The notes under the pieces: generated by a model | Database searches by the model: none | Seen by the model: the letters and a program-made list of their open reading frames with translations, nothing else | What the model was told of the DNA's origin: nothing | Assembly (NCBI RefSeq): GCF_030812835.1 | Contig: NZ_JAUSTM010000009.1 | Location: forward strand, 1-64,000 | Origin: Streptococcus moroccensis | GTDB lineage: Bacteria > Bacillota > Bacilli > Lactobacillales > Streptococcaceae | Length of the DNA stretch: 64,000 nucleotides | Direction: 5' to 3' | In this document: piece after piece, positions 31,348 to 40,702 of the stretch | Numbering within the stretch: the first letter of the stretch is position 1 | Layout: each line of letters opens with the position of its first letter | Position numbers and translations under genes: made by a program

Positions 31348-32625
31348 ATGAAACAACAAAAACCTAAAGGAACTCAAGATATTTTACCGGGGCAATCAGA
31401 GAAATGGCAATACGTTGAAGCGATTGCTCGAGAAACCTTTGCTCGGTATAACTACTCAGAGATTCGGACTCCTCTTTTTGAGCATTACGAGGTGTTTTCG
31501 CGTGCAGTTGGGGATACTTCTGATATTGTAACCAAGGAAATGTATGACTTCTACGACAAGGGAGAGCGTCATATTACCCTTCGTCCAGAAGGAACAGCAG
31601 GTGTGGTGCGTGCTTATGTGGAAAATAAATTGTTTGCTCCTGAAGTTCAAAAGCCTGTCAAGGTGTTTTATATGGGATCTATGTTTCGTTATGAACGCCC
31701 TCAGGCAGGAAGACTCCGTGAGTTCCACCAGCTTGGGGTAGAGGCCTTTGGCTCTGCTAATCCAGCGACGGATGTGGAAACCATGGCTATGGCCTATCAG
31801 TTCTTTCAAGGCTTGGGCCTTAAGGATGTGAGGTTAACTTTAAACAGTCTTGGAAATGCTGAAAGTCGAGCCCGTTATCGTCAGGCTTTGATTGATTACT
31901 TGACGCCATTAAAAGACCAACTGTCTAAAGATAGCCAGCGTCGGTTGGCAGAAAATCCCTTGCGAGTGCTAGATTCGAAAGAAGCTGAAGACAAAGAGGC
32001 TGTCGCAGAAGCACCGTCTATATTAGATTTTTTGGATGAGGACAGTCAATCTCATTTTGATGCTGTGCGTGGGATGCTTGAATCTCTTGAGATTCCCTAT
32101 GTGATTGACACCAACATGGTGCGTGGCCTAGACTACTACAACCACACCATCTTTGAATTTATCACTAAGGCTAATGGGTCAGATTTGACTATCTGCGCTG
32201 GTGGTCGTTATGATGGCTTGGTTGAGGAATTTGATGGTCCAGCGACCCCAGGCTTTGGCTTTGGTCTTGGGCAAGAACGCTTGCTTATGATTTTAGAGGC
32301 GCAAGGGATCGAGCTACCTGTTGAGACCGGACTTGACCTCTATGTAGCTGTTCTCGGTGATGAAGTTAACCTGGCTGCTCTCAGTCTGGTCCAAGCTGTC
32401 CGTCACCAAGGATTTAAGGCAGAACGTGATGTTTTAGGACGTAAACTCAAAGCTCAGTTCAAATCGGCTGATGCCTTTGGGGCTAAGGTCTTGATTACGC
32501 TAGGGGCTAGTGAGGTTGAGACAGGCCAAGTCACCCTCAAAAATAATGTTAGTCGAGCTGAACTCACCGCCAGTCTAGAGGAGGTCAAAACCAATTTTGC
32601 TAGTCTGCTGGAGCAATTAGCATAG
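31348..32625 (+). CDS. hisS: Histidyl-tRNA synthetase
   Basis: This class II synthetase charges tRNA-His. The 425-residue protein has the N-terminal [10 protein letters not shown], motif 2 [20 protein letters not shown] near residue 115, the HisA motif [13 protein letters not shown] near residue 258, and motif 3 [11 protein letters not shown] near residue 307. The C-terminal anticodon-binding domain is present. GAAGAGG precedes the ATG. hisS and aspS flank a small membrane protein gene, an arrangement usual in streptococci. Confidence 0.97.
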   Translation: MKQQKPKGTQDILPGQSEKWQYVEAIARETFARYNYSEIRTPLFEHYEVFSRAVGDTSDIVTKEMYDFYDKGERHITLRPEGTAGVVRAYVENKLFAPEVQKPVKVFYMGSMFRYERPQAGRLREFHQLGVEAFGSANPATDVETMAMAYQFFQGLGLKDVRLTLNSLGNAESRARYRQALIDYLTPLKDQLSKDSQRRLAENPLRVLDSKEAEDKEAVAEAPSILDFLDEDSQSHFDAVRGMLESLEIPYVIDTNMVRGLDYYNHTIFEFITKANGSDLTICAGGRYDGLVEEFDGPATPGFGFGLGQERLLMILEAQGIELPVETGLDLYVAVLGDEVNLAALSLVQAVRHQGFKAERDVLGRKLKAQFKSADAFGAKVLITLGASEVETGQVTLKNNVSRAELTASLEEVKTNFASLLEQLA

Positions 32626-32692
32626 TCATTGTGAATTTTCTTGTATTTCTTTCTTTGTCATGGTATACTAATACAAAAGACAGGAGGATCTT

Positions 32693-33214
32693 ATGAAAAA
32701 ACAACCCATTTATCTGTATGTTTTAGGAGCTTTATCCCTTATTTCAACACTCTTAAAACTGCCCAATGTTTTTGCTACGCAGTTTCCTGAAATTCCTTAT
32801 GAATCAACGGGAGATGCTCAGGCAGATGCGGCTATAAAGGCCTCTCAAGAATTTGTCAAAGGGAGCTTCACGATTCAAACCAATATGATTAGTAAGTTTT
32901 TGGTTCTTGTCATGCTGGCTTTATTGATTGCAGTAGCGGTTTTTCTCTTTAAAAAACAGTATGAAACAGCAGGATGGATTTATGTTGGCTATCTCGGAAC
33001 GACCTTGCTTTACCAATTGTATACGTTCTTAGCTTCTCGTCATTTGCTTGATTTGTATACTGATGAGACAATGCGAAGCGTTGCGTCAACATCACTTTTG
33101 GTAGGTTTTGGGATTCAACTGCTTATTTTCGCGGTTTATCTTGGCATCACACTCTTTAATCTCTTGAGAAAGCCAAAGGTGAGCCGTGTGGATAGCACTG
33201 CGGGAACTATCTAA
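32693..33214 (+). CDS. Uncharacterised four-helix membrane protein
   Basis: I do not recognise a named family. The 173-residue protein has four hydrophobic segments (residues about 7-24, 63-85, 96-112 and 134-160) and an acidic extracytoplasmic loop between the first two (EIPYESTGDAQADAAIK). The last cytoplasmic tail is basic. It has its own extended -10 (TGGTATACT, about 32660-32668), a strong AGGAGG site and its own terminator, so it looks like a real monocistronic gene between hisS and aspS. Confidence 0.8.
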   Translation: MKKQPIYLYVLGALSLISTLLKLPNVFATQFPEIPYESTGDAQADAAIKASQEFVKGSFTIQTNMISKFLVLVMLALLIAVAVFLFKKQYETAGWIYVGYLGTTLLYQLYTFLASRHLLDLYTDETMRSVASTSLLVGFGIQLLIFAVYLGITLFNLLRKPKVSRVDSTAGTI

Positions 33215-33224
33215 AAAAACTCTG

Positions 33225-33252
33225 AAAATCACTGCTTGGCGGTGATTTTTTT
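33225..33252 (+). terminator. Terminator before aspS
   Basis: The stem AAATCAC/GTGATTT with a loop of about nine bases is followed by a run of T, 11 bases after the membrane protein gene. Confidence 0.8.
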
Positions 33253-33326
33253 CTGTAATCTGCTCTGCTATTTTCCTAGACTTATGATACAATAGAGAGT
33301 GAGATTAAATCTAAGGGAGAGTAGAT

Positions 33327-35081
33327 ATGAAACGATCGCTTTATGCTGGGCGAGTACGTGCGGAGCACGTCGGCCAAGAGATGACTTTGAAGGGCTGGGT
33401 AGGCCGTCGCCGAGACTTAGGTGGCCTGATTTTTATTGATTTAAGAGACCGTGAAGGGATCATGCAGCTGGTTGTGAATCCTGAGGAAGTGGCTGCTGAT
33501 GTGGTAGCTGTTGCCGAGAGCTTGCGGACCGAGTATGTGATCAGTGTGACCGGGACAGTGGCTTTGCGGGAACAGGCCAACAGCAAGCTGCCAACAGGTG
33601 AAGTTGAGCTTCAGGTGAAGGCGTTGACAGTTCTGAACAGTGCTAAAACCACACCATTTGAAATCAAGGATGGCATCGAAGTGAGTGATGATAACCGTTT
33701 GCGTTACCGTTACTTGGACCTTCGCCGTCCAGAGATGTTGGCTAACTTTAAGTTGCGGGCAGCAGTGACGCACATCATCCGTAATTACTTGGATGACTTG
33801 GAGTTTATCGATGTGGAGACACCGATTTTGACTAAGTCAACGCCTGAAGGGGCGCGTGACTACTTGGTACCAAGTCGTGTCAGTCAGGGGCATTTTTACG
33901 CCCTGCCACAAAGTCCACAGATTACCAAACAGCTATTGATGAATGCTGGCTTTGACCGCTACTACCAAATCGTCAAGTGTTTCCGTGATGAAGATTTGCG
34001 TGGGGACCGTCAGCCTGAGTTTACCCAGGTCGACTTGGAGACCTCTTTCCTTAGCGAGCAAGAAATTCAGGACATTACGGAAGGTCTTTTGGCGCGTGTC
34101 ATGAAGGAAACCAAGGGCATTGAGGTGACCTTGCCCTTCCCTCGAATGGCTTATGCGGATGCTATGAACAACTATGGTTCTGACAAGCCAGATACCCGCT
34201 TTGAGATGTTGCTTCAAGACATTACAGAAATCGCTAAAACCGTTGATTTCAAGGTCTTTTCGGAAGCGCCTGTCGTCAAGGCGATTGTGGTTAAAGGGTT
34301 AGCGGACAGCTACTCTCGAAAAGACATTGACAAATTAACCGAGTTTGCCAAGCAGTTTGGTGCCAAGGGTCTTGCCTGGGTCAAATACGCTGACGGTGAG
34401 TTGGCAGGTCCTGTGGCCAAGTTCTTGGTGGATGCGACAGATGCCTTGGTCGAGCGCTTAGAGTTGGCGGATAAGGATTTGGTGCTCTTTGTGGCGGACG
34501 AACTTGAGGTGGCAAACAACACCTTGGGTGCCCTTCGTAGCCGTATTGCCAAAGAGCAAAACTTAATTGATGCTGATCAGTTCAATTTCCTTTGGGTAGT
34601 CGATTGGCCCATGTTTGAGTGGTCTGAGGAAGAGGGCCGCTACATGTCTGCCCATCACCCCTTCACTTTGCCAACGGATGAGACGGTTGAGCACTTATCC
34701 GGGGATCTCAGTAAGGTTCAGGCCATCGCCTATGATATCGTCCTTAATGGCTACGAGCTTGGTGGTGGAAGCTTGCGGATTAACACCCGCGAGCTTCAGG
34801 AGCGCATGTTTACAGCCTTAGGGTTCTCGACAGAAGATGCCAATGAGCAGTTCGGCTTCTTGTTGGAAGCGATGGACTACGGTTTCCCACCACATGGTGG
34901 CTTGGCTATCGGGCTTGATCGTTTGGTCATGCTTTTAGCTGGCAAGGACAATATCCGTGAAGTGATTGCTTTTCCTAAGAACAATAAAGCTAGCGATCCG
35001 ATGACACAGGCACCGAGTCTGGTGGCAGACAAACAATTGGAGGAATTAAGCCTCCAAGTAAAAGGACATGAAAAAGAGTAA
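33327..35081 (+). CDS. aspS: Aspartyl-tRNA synthetase
   Basis: This class IIb synthetase has 584 residues: an N-terminal OB-fold ([25 protein letters not shown]), motif 2 [18 protein letters not shown] near residue 218, a GAD insertion domain (residues about 290-410), and motif 3 [12 protein letters not shown] near residue 530. Long bacterial-type length with the GAD domain. Its last 14 bases overlap the next gene (yitT-like). Confidence 0.97.
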   Translation: MKRSLYAGRVRAEHVGQEMTLKGWVGRRRDLGGLIFIDLRDREGIMQLVVNPEEVAADVVAVAESLRTEYVISVTGTVALREQANSKLPTGEVELQVKALTVLNSAKTTPFEIKDGIEVSDDNRLRYRYLDLRRPEMLANFKLRAAVTHIIRNYLDDLEFIDVETPILTKSTPEGARDYLVPSRVSQGHFYALPQSPQITKQLLMNAGFDRYYQIVKCFRDEDLRGDRQPEFTQVDLETSFLSEQEIQDITEGLLARVMKETKGIEVTLPFPRMAYADAMNNYGSDKPDTRFEMLLQDITEIAKTVDFKVFSEAPVVKAIVVKGLADSYSRKDIDKLTEFAKQFGAKGLAWVKYADGELAGPVAKFLVDATDALVERLELADKDLVLFVADELEVANNTLGALRSRIAKEQNLIDADQFNFLWVVDWPMFEWSEEEGRYMSAHHPFTLPTDETVEHLSGDLSKVQAIAYDIVLNGYELGGGSLRINTRELQERMFTALGFSTEDANEQFGFLLEAMDYGFPPHGGLAIGLDRLVMLLAGKDNIREVIAFPKNNKASDPMTQAPSLVADKQLEELSLQVKGHEKE

Positions 35082-36009
35082 ATATTATCGTTATTTTAGG
35101 AAAAAAATTCTGCGATTAGCTCAGCAACATGAATTTCTCAAGGGCTTGATTAGTATTTCAAGAGAAAAGTATGCGGAACGTCTGACGGGTTCAGTGATCT
35201 ATGGTCTCTTATCAGCCATTGCCGTCAAGGTCTTCTATGTTCCCAGTGGCGTTTATTCGAGTGGTGTGACCGGTTTGGCGCAGATTTTGTCAACGGTCTC
35301 TGAACGCCTTTTCGGTGTCTATATTCCAATTTCACTTGGATTTTATGCCATTAACATTCCGCTTTTGATTTTGGCTTGGTATAAGATTGGCCATAAATTT
35401 ACGATTTTTACCTTTTTGACGGTAACCTTCAGTGCTTTCTTCATCCAGTTAGTTCCCGAGATTACCCTGACGGACGAGCCTTTGATGAATGCGATTTTTG
35501 GAGCTATCTTTCTAGGAACTGGTATAGGCTATGCCCTGAAAAATAATGTCTCAAGTGGTGGGCTTGATATTATCAGTATCCTAGTCCGCAAAAGGACCGG
35601 CAAAAATGTGGGCGCGATCTCGACAGCTGTCAATATTGGCATTATGCTCATGGCTGGGCTTCTCTTTGGCTGGGAATATGCCCTCTATTCGATGGTGGCT
35701 GTTTTTGTCGCGGGTCGGGTCATGGACGCCATCTATGTCAAGCAGAAAAAAATGCAGGCCATGATAGTGACCAATAAACCTGAGCGCGTGACGGCACGGA
35801 TTCATCACAAGCTACATCGCGGTGTGACCATTATCAATGAAGCTGAAGGCGCTTATAATCATGAAAAAAAGACAGTTTTAATTACCATCATCACTCAAGC
35901 AGAATTTAATGAATTTAAGTACCAGATGAAGAAGGCTGATCCTATGGCCTTCATCTCTGTTGCTGAGAATGTCCAAATCATCGGCCGTTTTGTGGAGGAT
36001 GATAGGTAA
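35068..36009 (+). CDS. YitT family membrane protein (first copy)
   Basis: The 313-residue protein has a basic N-terminal stretch of about 40 residues, five or six transmembrane helices (residues about 45-200: [29 protein letters not shown], given here in part), and a C-terminal cytoplasmic DUF2179 domain ([17 protein letters not shown] to [11 protein letters not shown]). YitT proteins are widespread in Firmicutes and have no settled function. Its start lies within the end of aspS, so it is translationally coupled to it, and it is followed 46 bases later by a paralogue. Confidence 0.85.
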   Translation: MKKSKYYRYFRKKILRLAQQHEFLKGLISISREKYAERLTGSVIYGLLSAIAVKVFYVPSGVYSSGVTGLAQILSTVSERLFGVYIPISLGFYAINIPLLILAWYKIGHKFTIFTFLTVTFSAFFIQLVPEITLTDEPLMNAIFGAIFLGTGIGYALKNNVSSGGLDIISILVRKRTGKNVGAISTAVNIGIMLMAGLLFGWEYALYSMVAVFVAGRVMDAIYVKQKKMQAMIVTNKPERVTARIHHKLHRGVTIINEAEGAYNHEKKTVLITIITQAEFNEFKYQMKKADPMAFISVAENVQIIGRFVEDDR

Positions 36010-36055
36010 TCACTAAGAATCCTATAGAAAAAAGAGGAGACAGACAGAACGCATT

Positions 36056-36940
36056 ATGAAGTTAGACTATCGGATTTCCCCCCTCAATATTTTAATGATT
36101 ACATTGGGAACGGCTCTCTATGCCTTTGGTTTTGTGAACTTTAACATGGAGAACCACTTGGCTGAAGGTGGGGTTAGCGGGATTACCCTGATTCTCCATT
36201 CTTTATGGGGGCTCAACCCAGCCTACACGTCTCTCTTAATCAATATTCCAATCATTTATGTTGGTGCCAAGTACTTTGGTCGGAAATCCTTGATGCTAAC
36301 AGTCTATGGGACAGTTGCTTTGTCAGTTTTTATCGAGATTTTCCAAAGGATGGAGCTGCATATCAATGTTGGTCAAGATATCTTAATCGCCGCCCTTTTG
36401 GCGGGATTGTTTGGTGGAGCTGGCTTAGGACTGGTTTTTCGATACGGTGGCACAACGGGTGGTTCAGATGTCATTGCTCGGATTATTGAGCACAAGACTG
36501 GCAATCAGGTGGGGCAAAGCCTGCTCATTTTAGATATTTTTGTGCTATTGGCTTCTCTGAGTTATATTGACCTGCGTCACATGATGTATACAGTCATCAT
36601 GGCTTTTGTCATGAGCCAAATCATAGATCTTGTCCAAAATGGTGGGTATGCGGTGCGTGGGATGCTTATTATTTCCAAGCATCCTGAGAAGATTGCAGCG
36701 ACTATCTTGCATGAACTGGGCCGAGGGGCGACCTATTTGAATGCCCAAGGTGCTTACTCTCATTCAGATATTAAGGTGCTTTACGTGGTCCTCAACCCTA
36801 ATGAGGTCAACCAAATTAAGGGAAGCCTTAATCAAATTGACCCCGATGCCTTTATTTCTGTGATCAATGTCCATGAAGTGATTGGTGAGGGATTCACCTG
36901 GGACATTCCTAAAAAAGGCCTGAGGAATCTCAAAAAATAA
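36056..36940 (+). CDS. YitT family membrane protein (second copy)
   Basis: The 294-residue paralogue of the preceding gene has the same plan without the long basic N-terminus: helices from residue about 10 to 190 (GTALYAFGFVNFNMENHLAEGG, cited in part), the conserved GGTTGGSDVIARI segment near residue 137, and a DUF2179 C-terminus (GMLIISKHPEKIAATIL to VHEVIGEGF). The tandem pair suggests a heteromeric or specialised function, but none is known. Confidence 0.85.
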   Translation: MKLDYRISPLNILMITLGTALYAFGFVNFNMENHLAEGGVSGITLILHSLWGLNPAYTSLLINIPIIYVGAKYFGRKSLMLTVYGTVALSVFIEIFQRMELHINVGQDILIAALLAGLFGGAGLGLVFRYGGTTGGSDVIARIIEHKTGNQVGQSLLILDIFVLLASLSYIDLRHMMYTVIMAFVMSQIIDLVQNGGYAVRGMLIISKHPEKIAATILHELGRGATYLNAQGAYSHSDIKVLYVVLNPNEVNQIKGSLNQIDPDAFISVINVHEVIGEGFTWDIPKKGLRNLKK

Positions 36941-37346
36941 GTATCAGGGTTGAAAGGCTTTTTTCGTCTATCAGCCCTTACCAATATCCTTTAATGGCTT
37001 GCATAAGGTGAGAATGGAACAGAAGTCATGATTTCGAAGAAAGTGACTTCCCCGCCCTTTTTCAGTTTTGAGGTTCAGGCTGAAAAGGTCTATCCTCAGA
37101 CTTCACTCCCATCTCCGCACAGTTGATTAGGGATGTAAAAGCTGATGAAATCAGCGAATGAGAGGGCACTCAGCAGTGGATTATTGGCGTTGAAGCACCT
37201 AATGATTTGTGCAGGAGTAACTCTAAAACTGGCAAAGCCAGTGAGTGTTACTCCAAACCACTGCGCCAATCTGTTATTATTATCAAATAAAGAAGCTTGA
37301 GACACTTTTGTCTCAAGCTCATTAACCTGTTTTAGTTAGGAAAAAA
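36941..37346. other. Intergenic region with multiple inverted repeats upstream of nrdI
   Basis: No coding sequence is supported. It contains GCTGAT/ATCAGC (37141-37155), GGAGTAAC (37214-37221) with GTTACTCC (37247-37254) enclosing ACTGGC/GCCAGT, and two crossing pairs: CAGTGG (37174-37179) with CCACTG (37258-37263), and ATTGGCG (37183-37189) with CGCCAAT (37264-37270). Such crossing pairs cannot all form at once except as a pseudoknot. It could be a structured RNA or a dispersed streptococcal repeat. Confidence 0.55.
37295..37318. terminator. Strong hairpin upstream of nrdI
   Basis: A perfect 10-bp stem GCTTGAGACA/TGTCTCAAGC has a four-base loop. On the minus strand it is followed by a T-rich tract; on the plus strand the T tract is weak. 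Confidence 0.55.
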
Positions 37347-37808
37347 ATGATAACCTTACGATTTGTATATATTAGTTTAAGTGGAAATACGGCTTCCTTT
37401 GTGCGTCGCATGAGCCAGCATTTACTGGAGAAACATGGGGATGCCATTACTATTGATGCTGTTGATGTGAAAGAGCTGGTTAAAGATGGTCAGGATTTTT
37501 ATGAAATGGCTGGCCCTTTTGTGGCCTTTCTACCGACCTATCTAGAAGGCGGTAATGGGGTGGATAATGGTGATCAGGAAATTCTGACCAATCCCCTTGG
37601 AGAGTTTATCGCCCATGCGGATAATTTTAAGCAATGCTTGGGCATTGTCGGTTCAGGGAATCGGAATTTCAACAACCAGTACTGTTTGACAGCTAAACAG
37701 TATAGCCAACGGTTTGGTTTTCCAGTTTTGGATGATTTTGAAATGCGGGGGATGTTAGACGACATCAAACGGATTTCAGAAAAAATAGAAAGTTTATATA
37801 ATATTTAG
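37347..37808 (+). CDS. nrdI: NrdI flavodoxin-like protein
   Basis: The 153-residue flavoprotein has the NrdI pattern: VYISLSGNTASFVRRMS at the N-terminus (phosphate loop for FMN), FLPTYLEGGNGVDNG near residue 55 and GSGNRNFNNQYCLTA near residue 99. NrdI supplies oxidant to assemble the dimanganese-tyrosyl cofactor of class Ib ribonucleotide reductase. Here it stands alone rather than in nrdHIEF, as seen for one NrdI in several streptococci. The ATG has a modest AGGA site upstream. Confidence 0.88.
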   Translation: MITLRFVYISLSGNTASFVRRMSQHLLEKHGDAITIDAVDVKELVKDGQDFYEMAGPFVAFLPTYLEGGNGVDNGDQEILTNPLGEFIAHADNFKQCLGIVGSGNRNFNNQYCLTAKQYSQRFGFPVLDDFEMRGMLDDIKRISEKIESLYNI

Positions 37809-37825
37809 TAAATTTTACTAAAAAG

Positions 37826-37834
37826 TGCTATAAT
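37826..37834 (+). promoter_or_regulatory. Extended -10 promoter of galE
   Basis: TGCTATAAT gives an extended -10 with a consensus hexamer 32 bases before the galE ATG. Confidence 0.65.
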
Positions 37835-37865
37835 ACTAGTTAAAACAAGAGAAATGAGGTCTGAC

Positions 37866-38885
37866 ATGGCTATTTTGATTACAGGTGGTGCGGGCTATAT
37901 CGGTAGCCACACAGCAGTTGAGTTGATTGCGGCAGGCTATGATGTCGTCATTGTGGATGATTTTTCCAACTCGTCTCCTGAGGTTCTGAATCGTCTCAAA
38001 ACGATTACAGGCAAGGAGATTCCTTTTTACGAGGGGTCTATTCTTGATAAATCCTTCTTGCGCGATGTCTTTGACAAACACGATATTGTATCGGTGATTC
38101 ATTTTGCAGCCTTTAAGGCGGTCGGGGAATCCGTTGAAAAACCGCTCATGTACTACCATAATAATATCTCTGGGACTATTGCTCTCCTGGAAGTGATGAC
38201 TGACGTCGGTGTGAAAAACATTGTCTTCTCGTCATCAGCGACAGTCTATGGGATGAACAATCAAGTGCCTTTCCTTGAGGAAATGCCAACATCAGCGACC
38301 AATCCTTATGGCTATACCAAGGTCATGATGGAGCAAATCTTGACTGATGTGGCGCATTCTGACCCTGAATGGTCTGTGGCGAATCTTCGTTACTTTAATC
38401 CAATCGGGGCTCACGAGTCTGGTTTGATTGGAGAGGCGCCAAACGGCATTCCAAACAACCTCATGCCTTATATCTCGCAAGTCGCTGTCGGCAAGCGTGA
38501 ACAACTCTCCGTCTTTGGGGATGACTATGACACGCCAGACGGTACAGGGGTTCGAGACTACATTCATGTGGTTGACCTAGCTAAAGGCCATGTCCTAGCG
38601 GTAGCCAAGAATCTCCAAGAACCAGGAGCCAAGGTCTATAATTTAGGTACCGGCATTGGTTACAGTGTTCTGGAGTTGGTTAAAGCTTTTGAAGCAGAAA
38701 ATGGCATTGCCATCCCTTACCAAATTTGCCCACGTCGTGCAGGCGATATTGCGACTTGTTATGCCAATGCTGAAAAAGCCAAGACAGAGCTTGGCTGGAT
38801 TGCTGAGAAAGACTTGGCCGATATGGTCCGAGATACCTGGCGCTGGCAGAAAAACAATCCAAACGGCTACGATACAACCAAGTGA
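37866..38885 (+). CDS. galE: UDP-glucose 4-epimerase
   Basis: This short-chain dehydrogenase interconverts UDP-glucose and UDP-galactose. The roughly 339-residue protein has the NAD-binding [15 protein letters not shown] at the N-terminus, catalytic Ser in SSSATVYG near residue 123, and YxxxK (YGYTKVM) near residue 147. I start at the ATG at 37866, since the fold begins at once and GAGG lies upstream; an ATG 12 bases earlier is in frame. A strong terminator follows. It is the last core gene before the accessory locus. Confidence 0.95.
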   Translation: MAILITGGAGYIGSHTAVELIAAGYDVVIVDDFSNSSPEVLNRLKTITGKEIPFYEGSILDKSFLRDVFDKHDIVSVIHFAAFKAVGESVEKPLMYYHNNISGTIALLEVMTDVGVKNIVFSSSATVYGMNNQVPFLEEMPTSATNPYGYTKVMMEQILTDVAHSDPEWSVANLRYFNPIGAHESGLIGEAPNGIPNNLMPYISQVAVGKREQLSVFGDDYDTPDGTGVRDYIHVVDLAKGHVLAVAKNLQEPGAKVYNLGTGIGYSVLELVKAFEAENGIAIPYQICPRRAGDIATCYANAEKAKTELGWIAEKDLADMVRDTWRWQKNNPNGYDTTK

Positions 38886-38933
38886 CTAAAAATCCCGACC
38901 AGTAGGTTGGGGTTTAAAATAACAATTGATTTT

Positions 38934-38965
38934 ACTAGTTAGACATTAGTCTGGCTAGTTTTTTT
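38934..38965 (+). terminator. galE terminator
   Basis: An 11-bp stem (ACTAGTTAGAC/GTCTGGCTAGT, two G-T pairs) with an ATTA loop is followed by seven T. It insulates the core genes from the lar locus. The remaining 270 bases to larB hold only the operator and promoter described below. Confidence 0.85.
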
Positions 38966-39145
38966 GTCTCTTTATCAACTGTAGTGGCTTGATGAAATGT
39001 CATAACTTAGAGCAGATCACATTGGTTCTTCCTTTTTGTTTTGATGGAGGAGAATAACTGTTCATTGAGTTTGTTAGAGAAAATTTAGAAATGTAAATAT
39101 GACAGGATATTTTTGATAAAGACATTTTATAAAAAAAGCGTAAAG

Positions 39146-39159
39146 AGAAAACGTTTTCC
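39146..39159. promoter_or_regulatory. Operator 1 of the lar/sulfatase regulon (upstream of larB)
   Basis: AGAAAACGTTTTCC contains a perfect 12-bp palindrome centred on CG at 39152.5, a typical LacI-family site. The -10 TATAAT at 39192-39197 lies with its centre 42 bp downstream, and no good -35 is visible. The same palindrome occurs before three more units of the locus. It resembles a CcpA cre site but lacks the flanking T and A of TGnAAnCGnTnnCA. Confidence 0.75.
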
Positions 39160-39191
39160 TTAAAAATAAAAAAATTTAAGGAAAAAAATTA

Positions 39192-39197
39192 TATAAT
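39192..39197 (+). promoter_or_regulatory. -10 box of the larB unit
   Basis: Consensus TATAAT 43 bases before the larB ATG. The -35 position (about 39169-39174) is only A, so the promoter may need an activator. Confidence 0.6.
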
Positions 39198-39239
39198 TTA
39201 AGTAAAAATAAGGCAATTATAAATAATAAGGAATACGGT

Positions 39240-39917
39240 ATGAATAGTAAGGAAATGATTAAGGAATTTAGCCAGGTTGATTTGAAACGTAGAGAATTAA
39301 AAGGGTATCCAGAGATTATCTATGGTGCTCACAAAACAGCGAGTCAAATTTTAGCAATTAGTAAACAGATAGATATAGTTGGTCAACCTGTTTTAATTAC
39401 TCGTTTATCGAAAGAAAAGTATTTAAATATAAAGAATGAGTTGCCTAAAGGAACATATTACGAAGGTGGAGAAATTTTTTATACTCGTAAACAAGATCAG
39501 ATGGGTAAAGGAAATGTTTTAATTCTATCTGCCGGAACTTCAGATTATAAAGTGGTAGAAGAAGCTGCAGTTACTTCAGAATGGCTGGGATGTAAAACTG
39601 AGATTATTCAAGACGTTGGTGTTGCAGGAATTCATCGTCTTTTAAGCAAAATTGATAAAATTCGACAAGCAAGTGTCATCATAGTTGTAGCTGGTATGGA
39701 GGGTGCTTTGCCAAGTGTTGTCTCCGGATTAGTAGAAGTCCCATTAATCGCTGTCCCAACCTCTGTTGGATATGGAGCGAACCTTGAAGGCATAACAACA
39801 CTGCTAGCTATGACGACTTCATGCTCCTCAGGAGTAAGTATCGTAAATATTGATAATGGGTTTGGAGCGGCGTATCAAGCAGCACTAATTATCAAGCTTA
39901 TAAACAAGGAGGTTTAA
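39240..39917 (+). CDS. larB: LarB, nickel pincer cofactor synthesis carboxylase/hydrolase
   Basis: LarB carboxylates the pyridinium ring of nicotinic acid adenine dinucleotide and releases AMP, the first step to the nickel pincer nucleotide (NPN). The 225-residue protein has a PurE-like C-terminal half: LSAGTSD near residue 98, the conserved GMEGALPSVVSGL near residue 158, and the catalytic-Cys segment TTSCSSGVSIVNIDNGFGA (Cys near residue 195). Lactobacillus LarB is slightly longer. It is first in the unit larB-larC-lacI-ABC transporter, 2 bases before larC. Upstream operator 1 suggests control by the LacI-family gene in the same unit. Confidence 0.93.
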   Translation: MNSKEMIKEFSQVDLKRRELKGYPEIIYGAHKTASQILAISKQIDIVGQPVLITRLSKEKYLNIKNELPKGTYYEGGEIFYTRKQDQMGKGNVLILSAGTSDYKVVEEAAVTSEWLGCKTEIIQDVGVAGIHRLLSKIDKIRQASVIIVVAGMEGALPSVVSGLVEVPLIAVPTSVGYGANLEGITTLLAMTTSCSSGVSIVNIDNGFGAAYQAALIIKLINKEV

Positions 39918-39919
39918 TA

Positions 39920-40702
39920 ATGGGAAATCTTTATGTGGATTGTCAGTATGGTATTGCTGGAGATATGTTTTTATCAGCATTAATTGACCTAGGGGCGGAT
40001 ATTTCATACATTATAAATGGATTAAAACAATTACCTATTTCAGAGTTTGAATTAAATGTAGAGACTAAGATTGAAAAAGGGATTGCTGCAAAACAATTGG
40101 TTTTAAATTTTATAAATAACGAAAATGAAACTCCTCTCGGAATAGATAATCATGATAATCATCACGAGCATCATGGACATCATCATAAACATCATGATGC
40201 TTCACAGATATTAAAAATGATTTCTGATAGTGAGTTGCCAATGAGAGTGAAAGATCGAAGTATATCATTATTTTCAGAAATTGCTAGAGCAGAAGCGAAA
40301 ATCCATAATCAATCTATTCATAAAGTTCAGTTTCATGAAGTCGGAGCAATGGACTCCATTATAGACATAATTGGTGTGAGTCTAGCATTGGAAAATCTAG
40401 GAATAGATGAGTTAATTTTTTCTAGTCTAGCAACAGGACAAGGAAGAATTAATATCGCTCACGGATTATACCCTATTCCTGCTCCAGCAACAGCAGAAAT
40501 TTTAGTAGGTGTCCCCTTAAATGGTTTTAGTTGTCAGGGTGAATTAACAACTCCAACTGGAGCAGCTTTTGCCAAGGTTTTAGCGAAAACCTATTCCGAA
40601 ACACCAGATGGAATTATCGAAAATATTGGTTATGGGGCTGGAACAAATTCATTTCCGCATCCAAATGTTTTAAGAGTAATGAAGATAAAAAAAAAGAACT
40701 AA
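39920..40702 (+). CDS. larC1: LarC1, N-terminal part of the nickel insertase (frameshift product 1)
   Basis: LarC inserts nickel into the pincer nucleotide in a CTP-dependent reaction. This 260-residue open frame holds the N-terminal domain: LYVDCQYGIAGDMFLSALIDLG at the start (cited in part), a His-rich stretch at residues about 75-93 (NHHEHHGHHHKHH), VQFHEVGAMDSIIDIIG, and ELTTPTGAAFAKVL. It ends at a stop 4 bases past a slippery heptamer at 40690-40696. The LarC C-terminal domain continues in the -1 frame. In Lactobacillus plantarum, LarC is likewise made by programmed frameshifting; I infer the same here. Confidence 0.93.
   Translation: MGNLYVDCQYGIAGDMFLSALIDLGADISYIINGLKQLPISEFELNVETKIEKGIAAKQLVLNFINNENETPLGIDNHDNHHEHHGHHHKHHDASQILKMISDSELPMRVKDRSISLFSEIARAEAKIHNQSIHKVQFHEVGAMDSIIDIIGVSLALENLGIDELIFSSLATGQGRINIAHGLYPIPAPATAEILVGVPLNGFSCQGELTTPTGAAFAKVLAKTYSETPDGIIENIGYGAGTNSFPHPNVLRVMKIKKKN
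40690..40696 (+). promoter_or_regulatory. Programmed -1 ribosomal frameshift site in larC
   Basis: Within a run of nine A (40687-40695), the heptamer A AAA AAG is in register with the larC1 reading frame, the same heptamer as the E. coli dnaX site. Slipping back one base continues with GAA CTA ATC into the LarC2 sequence, two codons before the larC1 stop. A fused product of about 413 residues results. Confidence 0.85.
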
